The notes under the pieces were generated by a model, which made no database searches, had not been told where the DNA came from, and was given only the letters and a program-made list of their open reading frames with translations. DNA of 64,000 bases from Sphingomonas sp. Leaf9 (lineage in GTDB: Bacteria; Pseudomonadota; Alphaproteobacteria; Sphingomonadales; Sphingomonadaceae), in NCBI RefSeq assembly GCF_001421355.1, contig NZ_LMKC01000004.1, forward strand, positions 432,597 through 496,596. The letters are read 5' to 3'. Both the position numbers and the translations under genes were made by a program. Of this stretch, positions 26,151 through 35,217 are shown one piece after another (position 1 is the stretch's first letter; the number at the start of each line of letters is the position of its first letter).

Positions 26151-28871
26151 TCAGTTGCCGAAGGTGCGCTGCCACCAGCCGCGACGCGGCGATGCCGAAC
26201 CGTCGGCGTCCTCCGCCGGTGCGTCCGGCGTTTCCGCTTCGACCGCAACGGTTTCTTCCGCCGGAGCGGCTTCTTCCACGGGTGCCTCTACCGGAGCCGC
26301 TGCCTTGCGACGGGGCGGGCGACGCTTCTTGGGCGCGGCTTCCGCGTCTGCTTCGGCGGCCGGGGCGGGGGCCTCCGCTTCGGCTTCCGCCTCGACGACC
26401 GGCGCGACATCGACCTTGCGCTTGCGGGTCCGCTTCGGCTTGGGCGCTTCCGCCGCCGGCTCGACCTCGACCTTCGGCGTAGCCGCCGGTTCGGGGGTCA
26501 CGATCGGCGCGGCGTCGCTGGCCTCGACGGTGACCGGGTCGGCCGGAGCCGCGTCGGTCACGCCTTCGACCTTGGCGCGGGCGCTCGGGCGACGACGGGT
26601 GCGCTTGGGCGCCGGTGCCGCAGGGGCGGCCTCGACGACGTCAGGCTCGGCGACCGGTTCGATTGCGGCCGGGGCTTCGACCGCTTCGTCGGTCGCATCG
26701 TCCTCGGCGGGCAGGTCGGCGATCGTGCCGGCGCCATCGGCGGCATCGAACGCGCCGTCGCCACGACGGCCACCACGACGACCGCGACGGCGACGCTTAC
26801 GCTTGGTGCCTTCGTCGCCCTGCTCGGCTTCGGGCGCGGCGGTGTCGGCCGCAACCTCGGCGTCCGCCTCGTCCTCGTCTTCGCCTTCTTCGTCCGCATC
26901 TTCGGCAGTGTCGGCGTCATCGCCGGCCTCGCCTTCCTCCCGGTTGCGACCGCGACGTCCGCGACGGCGGCGGCGGCGCTTGCCGCGACCTTCGCCTTCA
27001 TCGTCGCCACGCGGCGCACGGGGGGTTTCCTCGACCGCTTCGTCCTCGACCTCTTCGTCGATTTCGTCCTCGATCTCGTCATAGGCATCGTCTTCGTCGT
27101 CGACGATGACCAGCGGCTCGATCTTCGGCGGGTGCGCGGGCGGCGGGCCCGACGCCTCGACCGCCATGCGCGCGCCCTCGATCTCGGCATCGGGCACGAT
27201 CTCGACGGTCACGCCGTACCGGTCCTCGACCTCGGCGATGTCGGCGCGCTTCTTGTTCAGCACATAGAACGCCGCTTCCTGGCTGGCGCGCAGCTGGATC
27301 AGCGAGCCGCGACCGCGTGCCGCCTCGTCCTCGATCAGGCGCAGCGCCGACAGGCCCGCCGACGATGCGGTGCGGACCAGGCCGGTGCCTTCGCAATGCG
27401 GGCACTGGCGGGTCGATGCTTCGAGCACGCCGGTGCGCAGCCGCTGACGGCTCATTTCCATCAGGCCGAAGGCGGAGATGCGGCCGACCTGGATACGGGC
27501 GCGATCGTTCTTCAGCGCCTCCTTCATCGCCTTCTCGACCTTACGGACGTTCGATCCGTGGTCCATGTCGATGAAGTCGATGACGACGAGGCCCGCCATG
27601 TCGCGCAGCCGCAACTGGCGCGCGATTTCCTGCGCCGCTTCGAGGTTGGTCGCAGTCGCGGTCTGTTCGATATTATGTTCGCGAGTCGACCGGCCGGAGT
27701 TGATGTCGATCGACACCAATGCCTCGGTCGGGTTGATGACCAGATAGCCGCCCGACTTCAGCTGCACGACCGGATTGTACATCGCGGCCAGCTGATCCTC
27801 GACATGCGCGCGCTGGAACAGCGGCACCGCGTCGGCATATTGCTTCACCCGGCGGGCGTGCGCGGGCATCAGCAGCCGCATATATTCCTTGGCGTGGCGG
27901 AAACCGTCCTCGCCCTCGACGATCACCTCGTCGACATCCTTGTTATAGATGTCGCGGATCGCGCGCTTTACCAGGTCGCTGTCGCCATAGACCAGCGCAG
28001 GCGCCGACGAGGTCAGCGTCTGATCGCGGATTCCGTCCCACAGGCGGGCGAGATAGTCGAAGTCGCGCTTGATCTCCTGGCGTGACCGCTGGAGCCCGGC
28101 GGTGCGGACGATGCAGCCCATCGACGCCGGCAGCGTCAGTTCGGCCATGATCGACTTCAACCGCTTGCGGTCGGCGGCCGAGCTGATCTTGCGCGAAATG
28201 CCGCCGCCATGCGCGGTGTTGGGCATCAGCACGCAATAGCGACCGGCGAGCGACAGGTACGTGGTCAGCGCCGCGCCCTTATTGCCGCGCTCTTCCTTCA
28301 CGACCTGTACCAGCAGTACCTGCCGACGACGGATCACGTCCTGAATCTTGTAGCGGCGACGCAGGTTCAGCCGGCGCTGGCGCAGTGCCTCGACCGCGGC
28401 ATCGTCGCCACCGCTCTTGCGCGGACGGCGCGCCGGGGCCTCGCCTTCCTCGTCGTCGTGATGGTCGTCGTCTTCCTCGTCGCGCTCGACGACTTCGACG
28501 CCGCCTTCGGCATCGTCGTCATGATCGTCGTAATCGAGGTCGTCGTCATGGTCACCGGCGCGCAGCGCGGCTTCCTCGGCGGCGTGCTCGGCCTCTTCGG
28601 CCAGCAGCGCGTCGCGGTCTTCCTTCGGAATCTGGTAATAGTCGGGGTGGATTTCGCTGAAGGCGAGGAAGCCGTGGCGATTGCCGCCATAATCGACGAA
28701 GGCGGCCTGCAACGACGGTTCGACCCGCGTCACCTTGGCCAGATAGATATTGCCCTTGAGCTGCTTGCGCTCGGCCGATTCGAAATCGAATTCCTCGATC
28801 CGGTTACCCTTGACGACGGCGACCCGGGTTTCCTCCCGGTGGCGTGCGTCGATCAACATCCGCGTGGTCAT
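26151..28871 (-). CDS. rne: Ribonuclease E/G
   Basis: Endoribonuclease central to mRNA decay and rRNA processing; 906 aa. The S1 domain (about 36-210) is split by an acidic insertion at about 85-150, very rich in Asp/Glu/His, a feature of alphaproteobacterial enzymes. The DNase I-like catalytic region has Asp389 (VSIDINSG) and Asp432/435 (VIDFIDMD). The zinc link CPHC is at 490-493. From about residue 570 the tail is disordered, alternating acidic blocks and Arg-rich blocks, presumably RNA-binding and degradosome sites. The gene has a long upstream leader region. Confidence 0.96.
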   Translation of the reverse strand: MTTRMLIDARHREETRVAVVKGNRIEEFDFESAERKQLKGNIYLAKVTRVEPSLQAAFVDYGGNRHGFLAFSEIHPDYYQIPKEDRDALLAEEAEHAAEEAALRAGDHDDDLDYDDHDDDAEGGVEVVERDEEDDDHHDDEEGEAPARRPRKSGGDDAAVEALRQRRLNLRRRYKIQDVIRRRQVLLVQVVKEERGNKGAALTTYLSLAGRYCVLMPNTAHGGGISRKISSAADRKRLKSIMAELTLPASMGCIVRTAGLQRSRQEIKRDFDYLARLWDGIRDQTLTSSAPALVYGDSDLVKRAIRDIYNKDVDEVIVEGEDGFRHAKEYMRLLMPAHARRVKQYADAVPLFQRAHVEDQLAAMYNPVVQLKSGGYLVINPTEALVSIDINSGRSTREHNIEQTATATNLEAAQEIARQLRLRDMAGLVVIDFIDMDHGSNVRKVEKAMKEALKNDRARIQVGRISAFGLMEMSRQRLRTGVLEASTRQCPHCEGTGLVRTASSAGLSALRLIEDEAARGRGSLIQLRASQEAAFYVLNKKRADIAEVEDRYGVTVEIVPDAEIEGARMAVEASGPPPAHPPKIEPLVIVDDEDDAYDEIEDEIDEEVEDEAVEETPRAPRGDDEGEGRGKRRRRRRGRRGRNREEGEAGDDADTAEDADEEGEDEDEADAEVAADTAAPEAEQGDEGTKRKRRRRGRRGGRRGDGAFDAADGAGTIADLPAEDDATDEAVEAPAAIEPVAEPDVVEAAPAAPAPKRTRRRPSARAKVEGVTDAAPADPVTVEASDAAPIVTPEPAATPKVEVEPAAEAPKPKRTRKRKVDVAPVVEAEAEAEAPAPAAEADAEAAPKKRRPPRRKAAAPVEAPVEEAAPAEETVAVEAETPDAPAEDADGSASPRRGWWQRTFGN

Positions 28872-29338
28872 GATACTGTCTCCGGGCGCGCCGGACGGCC
28901 GTGCCAGTCGGCGCGCCTAAACGCGCGGCGGGGGTCATGCCCGGTGCCTGCGCGCGATTGCTGGGATATGCGTCTGCTGGCATGGGCAGCCCGGAAAGTT
29001 CCGGGTGGACAATTGTCGCCCCGACGCCGGCCGCGACAGCGGCACAGGCGGTACGGGACGGAACTTGCCACATGCGAACATCAACCTGGTTAAACCCCGT
29101 GCAGCGGGTACGCTTTGGGGGTGTCGCATCGGTTTCCCCGAACCATGTCCGGGACCGACGTAATTAGGGGCGTAGCACCCGGTGTCGCCAACGGCAACAG
29201 CGTCGGCGCGGTCGTTTCGGTAGCGAAGCAAATCCGAATAAATGGTTAAAGCCGGATTCAGCGTGCTGGTTCACCGCAGGTTGAACCGCATGGGCGTAGG
29301 ACGGTGCTTCGGGAAAATGGGAAGCGGGCACCACGTCC
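28872..29338. other. Long divergent intergenic region upstream of rne and the amidase gene
   Basis: These 467 bases hold no convincing gene. They must carry the rne promoter and 5' leader (rne leaders are often long and used for autoregulation) and the amidase promoter. Short GC hairpins near 28885-28920 lie in the rne leader. The AT-richer stretch around 29228-29252 (AAATCCGAATAAATGGTTAAAG) is the likeliest promoter area for the amidase. I cannot assign exact signals. Confidence 0.4.
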
Positions 29339-30616
29339 ATGGATTTGCGCTGGACCGAAAACGCGATTGGACGGCATAGCGCGCCGATGGGTGCCTGGCT
29401 CGCCTTTCTGTCGATCTGGTTCGGCCTGCCTGTCGCTGCGCAAACGGTCGACAGCGTGGATGCCGGATCGGATCGCATCGTCATCCGCCTCGATCGTCCC
29501 GCGACCGGCGCCTCCAGCTTCGTGCTGGGCGGCCCCGACCGGCTGGTCGTCGACCTCGACGGCGTGCGCCCCGGCGGGCGCAGCGAATCGGGCGGGTCGG
29601 TGCGCGCGGTGCGCCAGGGGGTGCGCGACGGCGGCAGCCGGATCGTGTTCGACCTCGACCGGCCGCTGATGGTCACTGCCGGTCGCTTTTCGGAGGATGG
29701 CCGGCGGCTGACCCTGACGCTGAACGGCGTCGCGCCCGAACGCTATGCCCGCGCGACCACCGCCGGGCGGATGCGGTTCCAGCCACAGATCGCGATGGCG
29801 ACGGTCGTGCCGGCGTCGTCGTCGGCGGCGATGATCGTCGATGCCCGGCAGCGCGCGACCGTATCGGTCCCCGTGCCCAGCCGCCGCCGCAATCAGCGCC
29901 TGCCCCGGATCGAGGGCGATACCGACCGGCCACTCGTCGTGATCGATGCCGGCCATGGCGGGCATGATCCGGGTGCGATCTCGCCCCATGGCGGGATGCA
30001 GGAAAAGGACCTGACGCTGAAGACCGCGCGGGCGGTGCGCGACGCGCTGTTGGCCAGCGGGCGGGTGCGCGTGGCGCTGACCCGCGACCGCGACGAGTTC
30101 CTCGTGCTGCAGGAACGCTATGCGATCGCGCGGCGGCTGGGGGCCAGCCTGTTCATCTCGATCCATTGCGACAGCGCCGACAATCCGCAGGCGACCGGGG
30201 CCAGCATCTACACCTTGTCCGAAGTCGCCTCCGACCGCGAAGCCGCACGCCTTGCCGCGCGCGAGAACAAGGCGGATATCCTGGCCGGGGTCGACCTCGG
30301 CCGGCAGAGCGCCGATATTTCCTCGATCCTGATCGACCTGACGCAGCGCGAGACGATGAACGCCTCGGCCGGTTTCGCCCGGCTGTTGGGACGCGAGGCG
30401 ACCGGGGTCATCCCGCTCAAGCCCAATTACCACCGCATGGCGTCGCTGATGGTGCTCAAGGCCCCCGACCTGCCCTCGATCCTATTCGAAACCGGCTATC
30501 TGTCGAACGATGCCGACGCACAGCGGCTCGATTCGGTCGAGGGGCGTCGCGCGATCGCCAAAAGCGTCGAGCGCGCGGTCGAGGTGTATTTCGCGCGGCG
30601 GCTGGCGGCGCGCTGA
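29339..30616 (+). CDS. N-acetylmuramoyl-L-alanine amidase (AmiC-like)
   Basis: A 425-aa periplasmic zinc amidase that cleaves septal peptidoglycan. After an N-terminal signal (LAFLSIWFGLPVAAQT) it has an AMIN domain (about 35-135). The Amidase_3 domain has zinc ligands in VIDAGHGGHDPGA, Glu in GGMQEKDLTLK, His in FISIHCDSADN and the catalytic Glu in PSILFETGYLSN. ATG at 29339 is used; ATG at 29387 also gives a good signal peptide. It is divergent from rne. The DNA just downstream is an AT-rich island. Confidence 0.94.
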   Translation: MDLRWTENAIGRHSAPMGAWLAFLSIWFGLPVAAQTVDSVDAGSDRIVIRLDRPATGASSFVLGGPDRLVVDLDGVRPGGRSESGGSVRAVRQGVRDGGSRIVFDLDRPLMVTAGRFSEDGRRLTLTLNGVAPERYARATTAGRMRFQPQIAMATVVPASSSAAMIVDARQRATVSVPVPSRRRNQRLPRIEGDTDRPLVVIDAGHGGHDPGAISPHGGMQEKDLTLKTARAVRDALLASGRVRVALTRDRDEFLVLQERYAIARRLGASLFISIHCDSADNPQATGASIYTLSEVASDREAARLAARENKADILAGVDLGRQSADISSILIDLTQRETMNASAGFARLLGREATGVIPLKPNYHRMASLMVLKAPDLPSILFETGYLSNDADAQRLDSVEGRRAIAKSVERAVEVYFARRLAAR

Positions 30617-30698
30617 GCGCGGGCCGGTTCAGCAGAATTGTTGCCCAGAATCTTTAGTATGAATAGTGGCTTCTAAGAAGCCGCCAAAAAATCTTTGT
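30617..30698. other. Start of AT-richer segment, with a short palindrome
   Basis: Right after the amidase stop, base composition drops sharply. The gap contains GGCTTCT-A-AGAAGCC followed by an A-run, and two nearby copies of AATCTTT. It reads like a junction between native and foreign DNA, but no clear target-site duplication or attachment site is visible. Confidence 0.35.
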
Positions 30699-31316
30699 TC
30701 AGTCAGTGATGTAGCCGAGGTCATCGAGGATTGATCTCCATTCGTCCAAGGTATCACCGAACGCGATATAACCCGGTTCAGCTTCAGCGCTCGGTATTTG
30801 GCGTAGCGCAATATCCCACCAAGCTACGTTTCGATGCTTGTGCATAAAGCCAAATAGTTCGAAGCCGTCCCTACAGGCATCCTTATCAGCTTGGAGCGGC
30901 TCGGGAACGAAGCTCGCCACCATCGCGGTGCCCTTCTCCCATCCAGTATCGCGATAGTCGGCATGTTTCACCGTGTTTGCGATCGCCTCAATTGCCGACT
31001 GCCATTGTACGCGAGCAGCGACGAAGCTCGTAAAATCGTCCAAAGCCGTCATACCGGCCGGCATAGCCTTTCCGTTTTGACGAATATCGCGGGCCAAGGC
31101 CTTTCGGGTCCAGTCGCGAAGGGCGACTATCGCTATGCAGAAATCAAGCGCAGTGTAGACGACCGTTTCTGTATCACATGGCCGTGCCATGATCGCATCT
31201 TCGTATCTGTCAAAGTTCCAGTCCGCCTTGCGAAATTTTTGCCATGGTGATCGGATCGATGTCAAAAGTTCGGGATGGTTGGCCCAAGGGTGAGGACCTG
31301 ATTTTTTACGGTTCAT
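30699..31316 (-). CDS. Unknown protein in an AT-rich island (HEPN-like helices possible)
   Basis: A 205-aa protein I do not recognise. It is soluble, Trp-rich (WANHP, SPWQKF, LRDW, WQSAI, WWDIA) and probably helical. Residues about 55-70 (TALDFCIAIVALRDWT) and 104-123 (QWQSAIEAIANTVKHADYRD) resemble the DW ... N..KH pattern of uncharacterised HEPN-like proteins, a weak similarity judged by eye. GC is near 50 percent or below, against roughly two thirds in neighbouring genes, so recent transfer is likely. ATG at 31316 is used; TTG at 31343 is an alternative. It stands alone. Confidence 0.65.
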   Translation of the reverse strand: MNRKKSGPHPWANHPELLTSIRSPWQKFRKADWNFDRYEDAIMARPCDTETVVYTALDFCIAIVALRDWTRKALARDIRQNGKAMPAGMTALDDFTSFVAARVQWQSAIEAIANTVKHADYRDTGWEKGTAMVASFVPEPLQADKDACRDGFELFGFMHKHRNVAWWDIALRQIPSAEAEPGYIAFGDTLDEWRSILDDLGYITD

Positions 31317-31432
31317 GGCTAAAAGATAGTCGATACCGGTCAATCAGAGAAGCAATGATAGCTTTCGATTTGAACACGTCTGCCGGTACTATTCGAAATG
31401 TATTGTTAGCATACTTATGTCGAGGTCAGCGC
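31317..31432. other. AT-rich upstream region of the unknown gene
   Basis: The lowest-GC stretch in the window (TGATAGCTTTCGATTTG, TTGTTAGCATACTTATG). It probably contains the promoter of the minus-strand unknown gene and the right border of the island, just before the sixA-like stop at 31433. No repeat pair marks the border. Confidence 0.4.
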
Positions 31433-31966
31433 CTAGTCGTGATTCGGCCCCAGCGACGGGTCGAGGTCGCGCGGCCGTACGAAGCTGGTCAGATGCCCGC
31501 AGCCATCGCAGGCGTCGGTCCAGCTGTCGGAAAGCTCCAGCACCGCGACGCTGGCGGTCGGAAACTTCTCCTCGACCGCGCCGCGCAGCGGATTGCTCTC
31601 GGCCGACAGCAGCAGGACCAGATCCTCCAGCCCCGGATTATGCCCGACCAGCAGCGCGCGATCCGCATCGGCGGGCAGCGCGCGGATGATGTCGAGCATG
31701 GTGCCGGCGGAGGCGAGGTACAGCGTGCGGTCGTGCCGCGCATCGGGCAGGGCGCCGTAGCCGCGGCGGAAATGCTCCAGCGTCTCGACCACGCGCTTGG
31801 CCGAACTGGCGACGACGGTATCGAACGTCAGCCCCGCCTGTCGCACATGCGCGCCCATCGCGGTGGCGGCGCGGGCACCCTTGGCGTTCAGGGGGCGATC
31901 GTAATCGCTGAGTGCCGGATCATCCCAGCCCGACTTGGCATGGCGCAGCAGCGTCAGCGTCTTCAT
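31433..31966 (-). CDS. SixA-like histidine phosphatase
   Basis: A 177-aa member of the histidine phosphatase superfamily. The catalytic His is in LLRHAKSGWDDP near the N-terminus, followed by RPLNAKGARAA, Ser-rich ASSAKRVVET and the second His in LLVGHNPGLEDL. SixA acts on phosphorylated histidine in HPt domains in E. coli; the target here is unknown. The start overlaps the helicase stop by four bases (ATGA), so it is translated together with the helicase. Confidence 0.9.
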   Translation of the reverse strand: MKTLTLLRHAKSGWDDPALSDYDRPLNAKGARAATAMGAHVRQAGLTFDTVVASSAKRVVETLEHFRRGYGALPDARHDRTLYLASAGTMLDIIRALPADADRALLVGHNPGLEDLVLLLSAESNPLRGAVEEKFPTASVAVLELSDSWTDACDGCGHLTSFVRPRDLDPSLGPNHD

Positions 31967-34665
31967 CGCAATGGCTCCATCGGCAGGGCCTGCGCCCCAT
32001 GCCCGACTTCGGACCCTAAGGAAAGGGCGCGCACCACCGCTTCGTCCAGCGTGCAGCGGACGATCGGCGTGCCTTCGGGAAACGCGCCCAGCAACCGCGA
32101 CGGCATGGCGGCGGACAGCAGCACGAACAGCCCGCGATCGTCGGCACGCCGGATCAGCCGCCCGAACGCCTGCGCCAGCCGGGCGCGCACCATCCGGTCG
32201 TCATAGGCGCTGCCCCCGCCGGCCAGCCGCCGCGCGGCATGGAGCACGCCGGGCTTTACCCACGGCACCCCCTCCATCACCACCATGCGCAGCGAATGGC
32301 CGGGCACGTCCACCCCGTCGCGCAGCGCATCGGTCCCGATCAGCGAGGCGCGGGGATCGTCGCGGAAGATGTCGACCAGCGTGCCGGTATCGATCGGGTC
32401 GACATGCTGGGCATAGAGCGGCAATCCGTCGCGCGCCAACCGGTCGGCGATCCGCGCATGGACCCCGCGCAACCGCCGGATCGCGGTGAACAGCCCGAGC
32501 GTGCCGCCGCCCGCCGCGACGATCAGCCGGCCATAGGCATTGGCGAGCGCGGGCAGATCGCCCTTCTTCACATCGGTGACGATCAGCACCTCGGCCTGCT
32601 GCGCATAGGCAAACGGGCTGACCGCCTCGAAATGGGTCGGCTGGCGCAGCAGATGCGGCGCACCGACCCGCGCGTCGGCTTGCGTCCAGTCGCCGCCAGC
32701 GCGGAGAGTAGCGGAGGTGACCAGCACGCCATGCGCGGGCTTCAGCACGGTTTCGGCAAAGGGGCGGCTGGGGTCGAGCCAGTGGCGGTGCAGCCCCATG
32801 TCGTACTCGCGCCCCTCGACCCGGTCGACTGTCATCCAGTCGACGAAATCGGGATCGACCGGGCCGCCGATCCGCGCGAGCAGCCGGCCCCATGCCGCGA
32901 CCGTCTCCGCGCGCCAGCCGAGCGAGGCGATCGCGCCCTCGATCCGCGCGCGCGCCGGGCCGTCCATCCAGTCCGGCCCCTCGGTCAGCACCGCCTCCAG
33001 CCGTTTGCCCAGCGCAATCAGTGGGCGGAGCAGCGCGTCCAGCGCCTGCGCGGCAGGCCCGGCGGCATCGACCAGTTCGGGCGGCGGTTCGCTAAGCTCG
33101 GTCTCCAGCCCATATCCGGCCTCGCCGTCCTTCGCGCGCGCGAACACCGCGCCGCGCACGCAGGCCAGCAGTTCCTCGACCGGGCCAAAGGCATTGCCCT
33201 CCTGAATCCGGGCCAGCCACCCCTCTGCCGGCAGCAGCCGCGCGGCATCGACCGCCGCCGCCACTGCCTCACCGCCTGCCGCGTCATAGCTCGCCACATC
33301 GGACAATCGCGCCGCCAGCCCGCGCCGCCGCCCGCGCCCGCCGCCCTCCGGGCCCAACACCCAGCGGCGAATCTCGATCGCCTCGGCACCGGTCAGCGCG
33401 GCGGAGAACATCGCGTCGGCGGCCTCGAACAGGTGATGCCCTTCGTCGAAGACATAGCGCGTCGGGCGGGTGCCGGTTTCGCGCCCGCGAGCGGCGTTGA
33501 CCATCACCAGCGCATGGTTGGCGATGACGATATCGGCCTGTGCCGATGCCCGTGCCGCACGTTCGATGAAGCATTTCCGGTAATGCGGGCAGCCGGCATA
33601 GATGCATTCGCCGCGCCGGTCGGTCAGCGCGGTCGACCCGTTGCGGCGGAACAGTGTCGGCAGCCAGCCGGGCAGGTCGCCGCCCACCATGTCGCCATCG
33701 GCGCTATACGCCGCCCAGCGCGCGACCAGCTGCGCCAGCACCGCCGCCCGCCCCTGAAATCCGCCCTGCAACGCGTCTTCCAGGTTCAGCAGGCACAGGT
33801 AATTCTCGCGCCCCTTGCGCGTCACGACCTTGGCCCGGCGTTCTGACGGATCGGGATAGACGCGGGTACTTTCCTGCGCGAGCTGGCGTTGCAGCGCCTT
33901 CGTAAAGGTCGACACCCACACCGCGCCATCGGCGGCCTGCGCCCAGAGCGAGGTCGGCGCGAGATAGCCCAGCGTCTTGCCGATGCCGGTCCCGGCCTCC
34001 GCCAGCACCAGGTTCGGCGTATCGCGCGCGACGCGCGGGGCGAACGCATCGGCGGCAGCGGCGGCAAAGGCGCGCTGGCCCGGCCGGGCCTCCGCGCTGC
34101 TCCCGGTCAATGTCGCCAGCCGCTCGGCCACCGCATCGGGGGCGAGCGTCACCGTGCGCGGGTTGGTGCGCGGCGGCACCTCCTCCCATTCGGGCAGCTT
34201 GCTGAACACCCAGCGTTCGGCGGTGTCGGGTTTCGGCAGCACCTGTCCCAATGCCGGCGCCCATGGCCAGCGCAGCCGGAACAGCGACTGCGCGGCGGTC
34301 CACGCCCCCTCCTGTTCGCTCCACGGCGCGGAAGCGGTCGCGATCAACGCCGCCGACGCCGCGCGCAACAGGTCGGCGATGCCGGCTTCGTCGGTCGGCA
34401 AAGGCAGATCAAGCGCCTGCGCGATCCCCTTGGGCGTCGGCACCGCAAAGCGCGCGGGATGGACGAAGGCGAACAGCTCGAGCAGGTCCAGCCCTGACAG
34501 CTCGGCATAGCCCAGGCGCTGCCCGATCAGCGGCGCGTTGAGGACGATTGTCGGCGTATCGGCGACCAGCGCGATCGCCTCCCCCCGACTGACCTCGCGT
34601 GTGCCATCGGCCGTCGCGATCCAGACGCCCGAATGGCTGGCGTGCAGGGCAGGGTAGGGGAGCAT
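31963..34665 (-). CDS. DinG/YoaA-like ATP-dependent DNA helicase
   Basis: A 900-aa superfamily 2 XPD-type helicase. An N-terminal extension of about 200 aa (including an exonuclease-poor region) precedes Walker A in AEAGTGIGKTLGYLAP. Four cysteines for an iron-sulfur cluster lie around CIYAGCPHYRKCFIE together with the upstream Cys of NYLCLLN. The DEAH-type box is FDEGHHLFEAAD. C-terminal motifs include GTDALRDGVDVPG and QAFGRLIRRADDRG. It is likely to unwind DNA structures such as R-loops or damaged forks. It is cotranscribed with the sixA-like gene. Confidence 0.92.
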   Translation of the reverse strand: MLPYPALHASHSGVWIATADGTREVSRGEAIALVADTPTIVLNAPLIGQRLGYAELSGLDLLELFAFVHPARFAVPTPKGIAQALDLPLPTDEAGIADLLRAASAALIATASAPWSEQEGAWTAAQSLFRLRWPWAPALGQVLPKPDTAERWVFSKLPEWEEVPPRTNPRTVTLAPDAVAERLATLTGSSAEARPGQRAFAAAAADAFAPRVARDTPNLVLAEAGTGIGKTLGYLAPTSLWAQAADGAVWVSTFTKALQRQLAQESTRVYPDPSERRAKVVTRKGRENYLCLLNLEDALQGGFQGRAAVLAQLVARWAAYSADGDMVGGDLPGWLPTLFRRNGSTALTDRRGECIYAGCPHYRKCFIERAARASAQADIVIANHALVMVNAARGRETGTRPTRYVFDEGHHLFEAADAMFSAALTGAEAIEIRRWVLGPEGGGRGRRRGLAARLSDVASYDAAGGEAVAAAVDAARLLPAEGWLARIQEGNAFGPVEELLACVRGAVFARAKDGEAGYGLETELSEPPPELVDAAGPAAQALDALLRPLIALGKRLEAVLTEGPDWMDGPARARIEGAIASLGWRAETVAAWGRLLARIGGPVDPDFVDWMTVDRVEGREYDMGLHRHWLDPSRPFAETVLKPAHGVLVTSATLRAGGDWTQADARVGAPHLLRQPTHFEAVSPFAYAQQAEVLIVTDVKKGDLPALANAYGRLIVAAGGGTLGLFTAIRRLRGVHARIADRLARDGLPLYAQHVDPIDTGTLVDIFRDDPRASLIGTDALRDGVDVPGHSLRMVVMEGVPWVKPGVLHAARRLAGGGSAYDDRMVRARLAQAFGRLIRRADDRGLFVLLSAAMPSRLLGAFPEGTPIVRCTLDEAVVRALSLGSEVGHGAQALPMEPLR

Positions 34666-34714
34666 GGCACCGCCTTAGCGTCTCGGCGTCAGGAACGGAA
34701 GTGGAACGGCCGCA

Positions 34715-34850
34715 GATCCTCCCCGGCACGAGGAGGGGGGCCAGCGCAGCTAGTGGAGGGGGCGGTCCACGCTACGATCTGGTTGCGTTGCGCGGCGATC
34801 CCCCTCCACCATCCTCCGGATGGTCCCCCTCCCCGCAGGCGGGGAGGATT
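34715..34850. repeat. Composite CTCCCC repeat cluster
   Basis: Several inverted CCTCCCC/GGGGAGG units, including GATCCTCCCCGGCACGAGGAG at the left and CCCTCCCCGCAGGCGGGGAGG at the right, with GTGGAGGGGGC and GCCCCCTCCAC-like arms between. It is related to the hairpin at 2419-2441 and fills the gap between the helicase start and the small gene at 34851. No gene is visible in it. Confidence 0.75.
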
Positions 34851-35171
34851 TTAGCTGTCGAGCTTTTCGTGCTGCCGCTCGGCCCAGTCGCGCCCCTCGT
34901 CGCCACCCCAAAGCAGCCACGCGATATAGCCGGCCGACGGATCGTTATCGTCGCCCCAGCTATGCGCCTTCGTATCCTTGTCGACCTTATGCCGCGCGAA
35001 ATAGCTGTGCATCGATTTGACGTCGTCGTCGGACATCGGCCCGCCCTCGACGATTTGTTTCGCGCGCTTCACGCCGACCTCGGTCCCGCCGCGGTCGAAT
35101 TCTTCGCGCAGTTTCAGACCCTTTTCGGCGTTCGCCGCCATCTTCTTGGTCGGTTTGTGTTCGTCGGCCAT
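34851..35171 (-). CDS. Small conserved protein with GLxLRxxFxRGGTxVG motif
   Basis: A 106-aa soluble protein, charged throughout. The N-terminal half carries KGLKLREEFDRGGTEVGVKRAKQI, then SDDDVKSMHSYFARHKVD. The C-terminal half ends PSAGYIAWLLWGGDEGRDWAE. I recall this module both in stand-alone proteobacterial proteins and as a segment in phage head proteins; its function is not known to me. It is 46 bases from the bestrophin gene on the same strand. It looks like a real, conserved gene rather than a chance frame. Confidence 0.75.
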   Translation of the reverse strand: MADEHKPTKKMAANAEKGLKLREEFDRGGTEVGVKRAKQIVEGGPMSDDDVKSMHSYFARHKVDKDTKAHSWGDDNDPSAGYIAWLLWGGDEGRDWAERQHEKLDS

Positions 35172-35217
35172 CGGTCACCTCTCGACAGCCAATCGTTTCA
35201 GCCGACGCGACGTTCCA

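Noticed and set aside
25869..28085. 738-residue plus-strand frame opposite rne
   Set aside because: It starts inside the HWE kinase gene, runs through a strong terminator and is composed of repeats that mirror RNase E's charged tail.
31244..32206. Plus-strand frame over the AT-rich island and sixA
   Set aside because: It spans the composition border and overlaps the clear sixA-like and helicase genes on the other strand. Its start region has no coding character.
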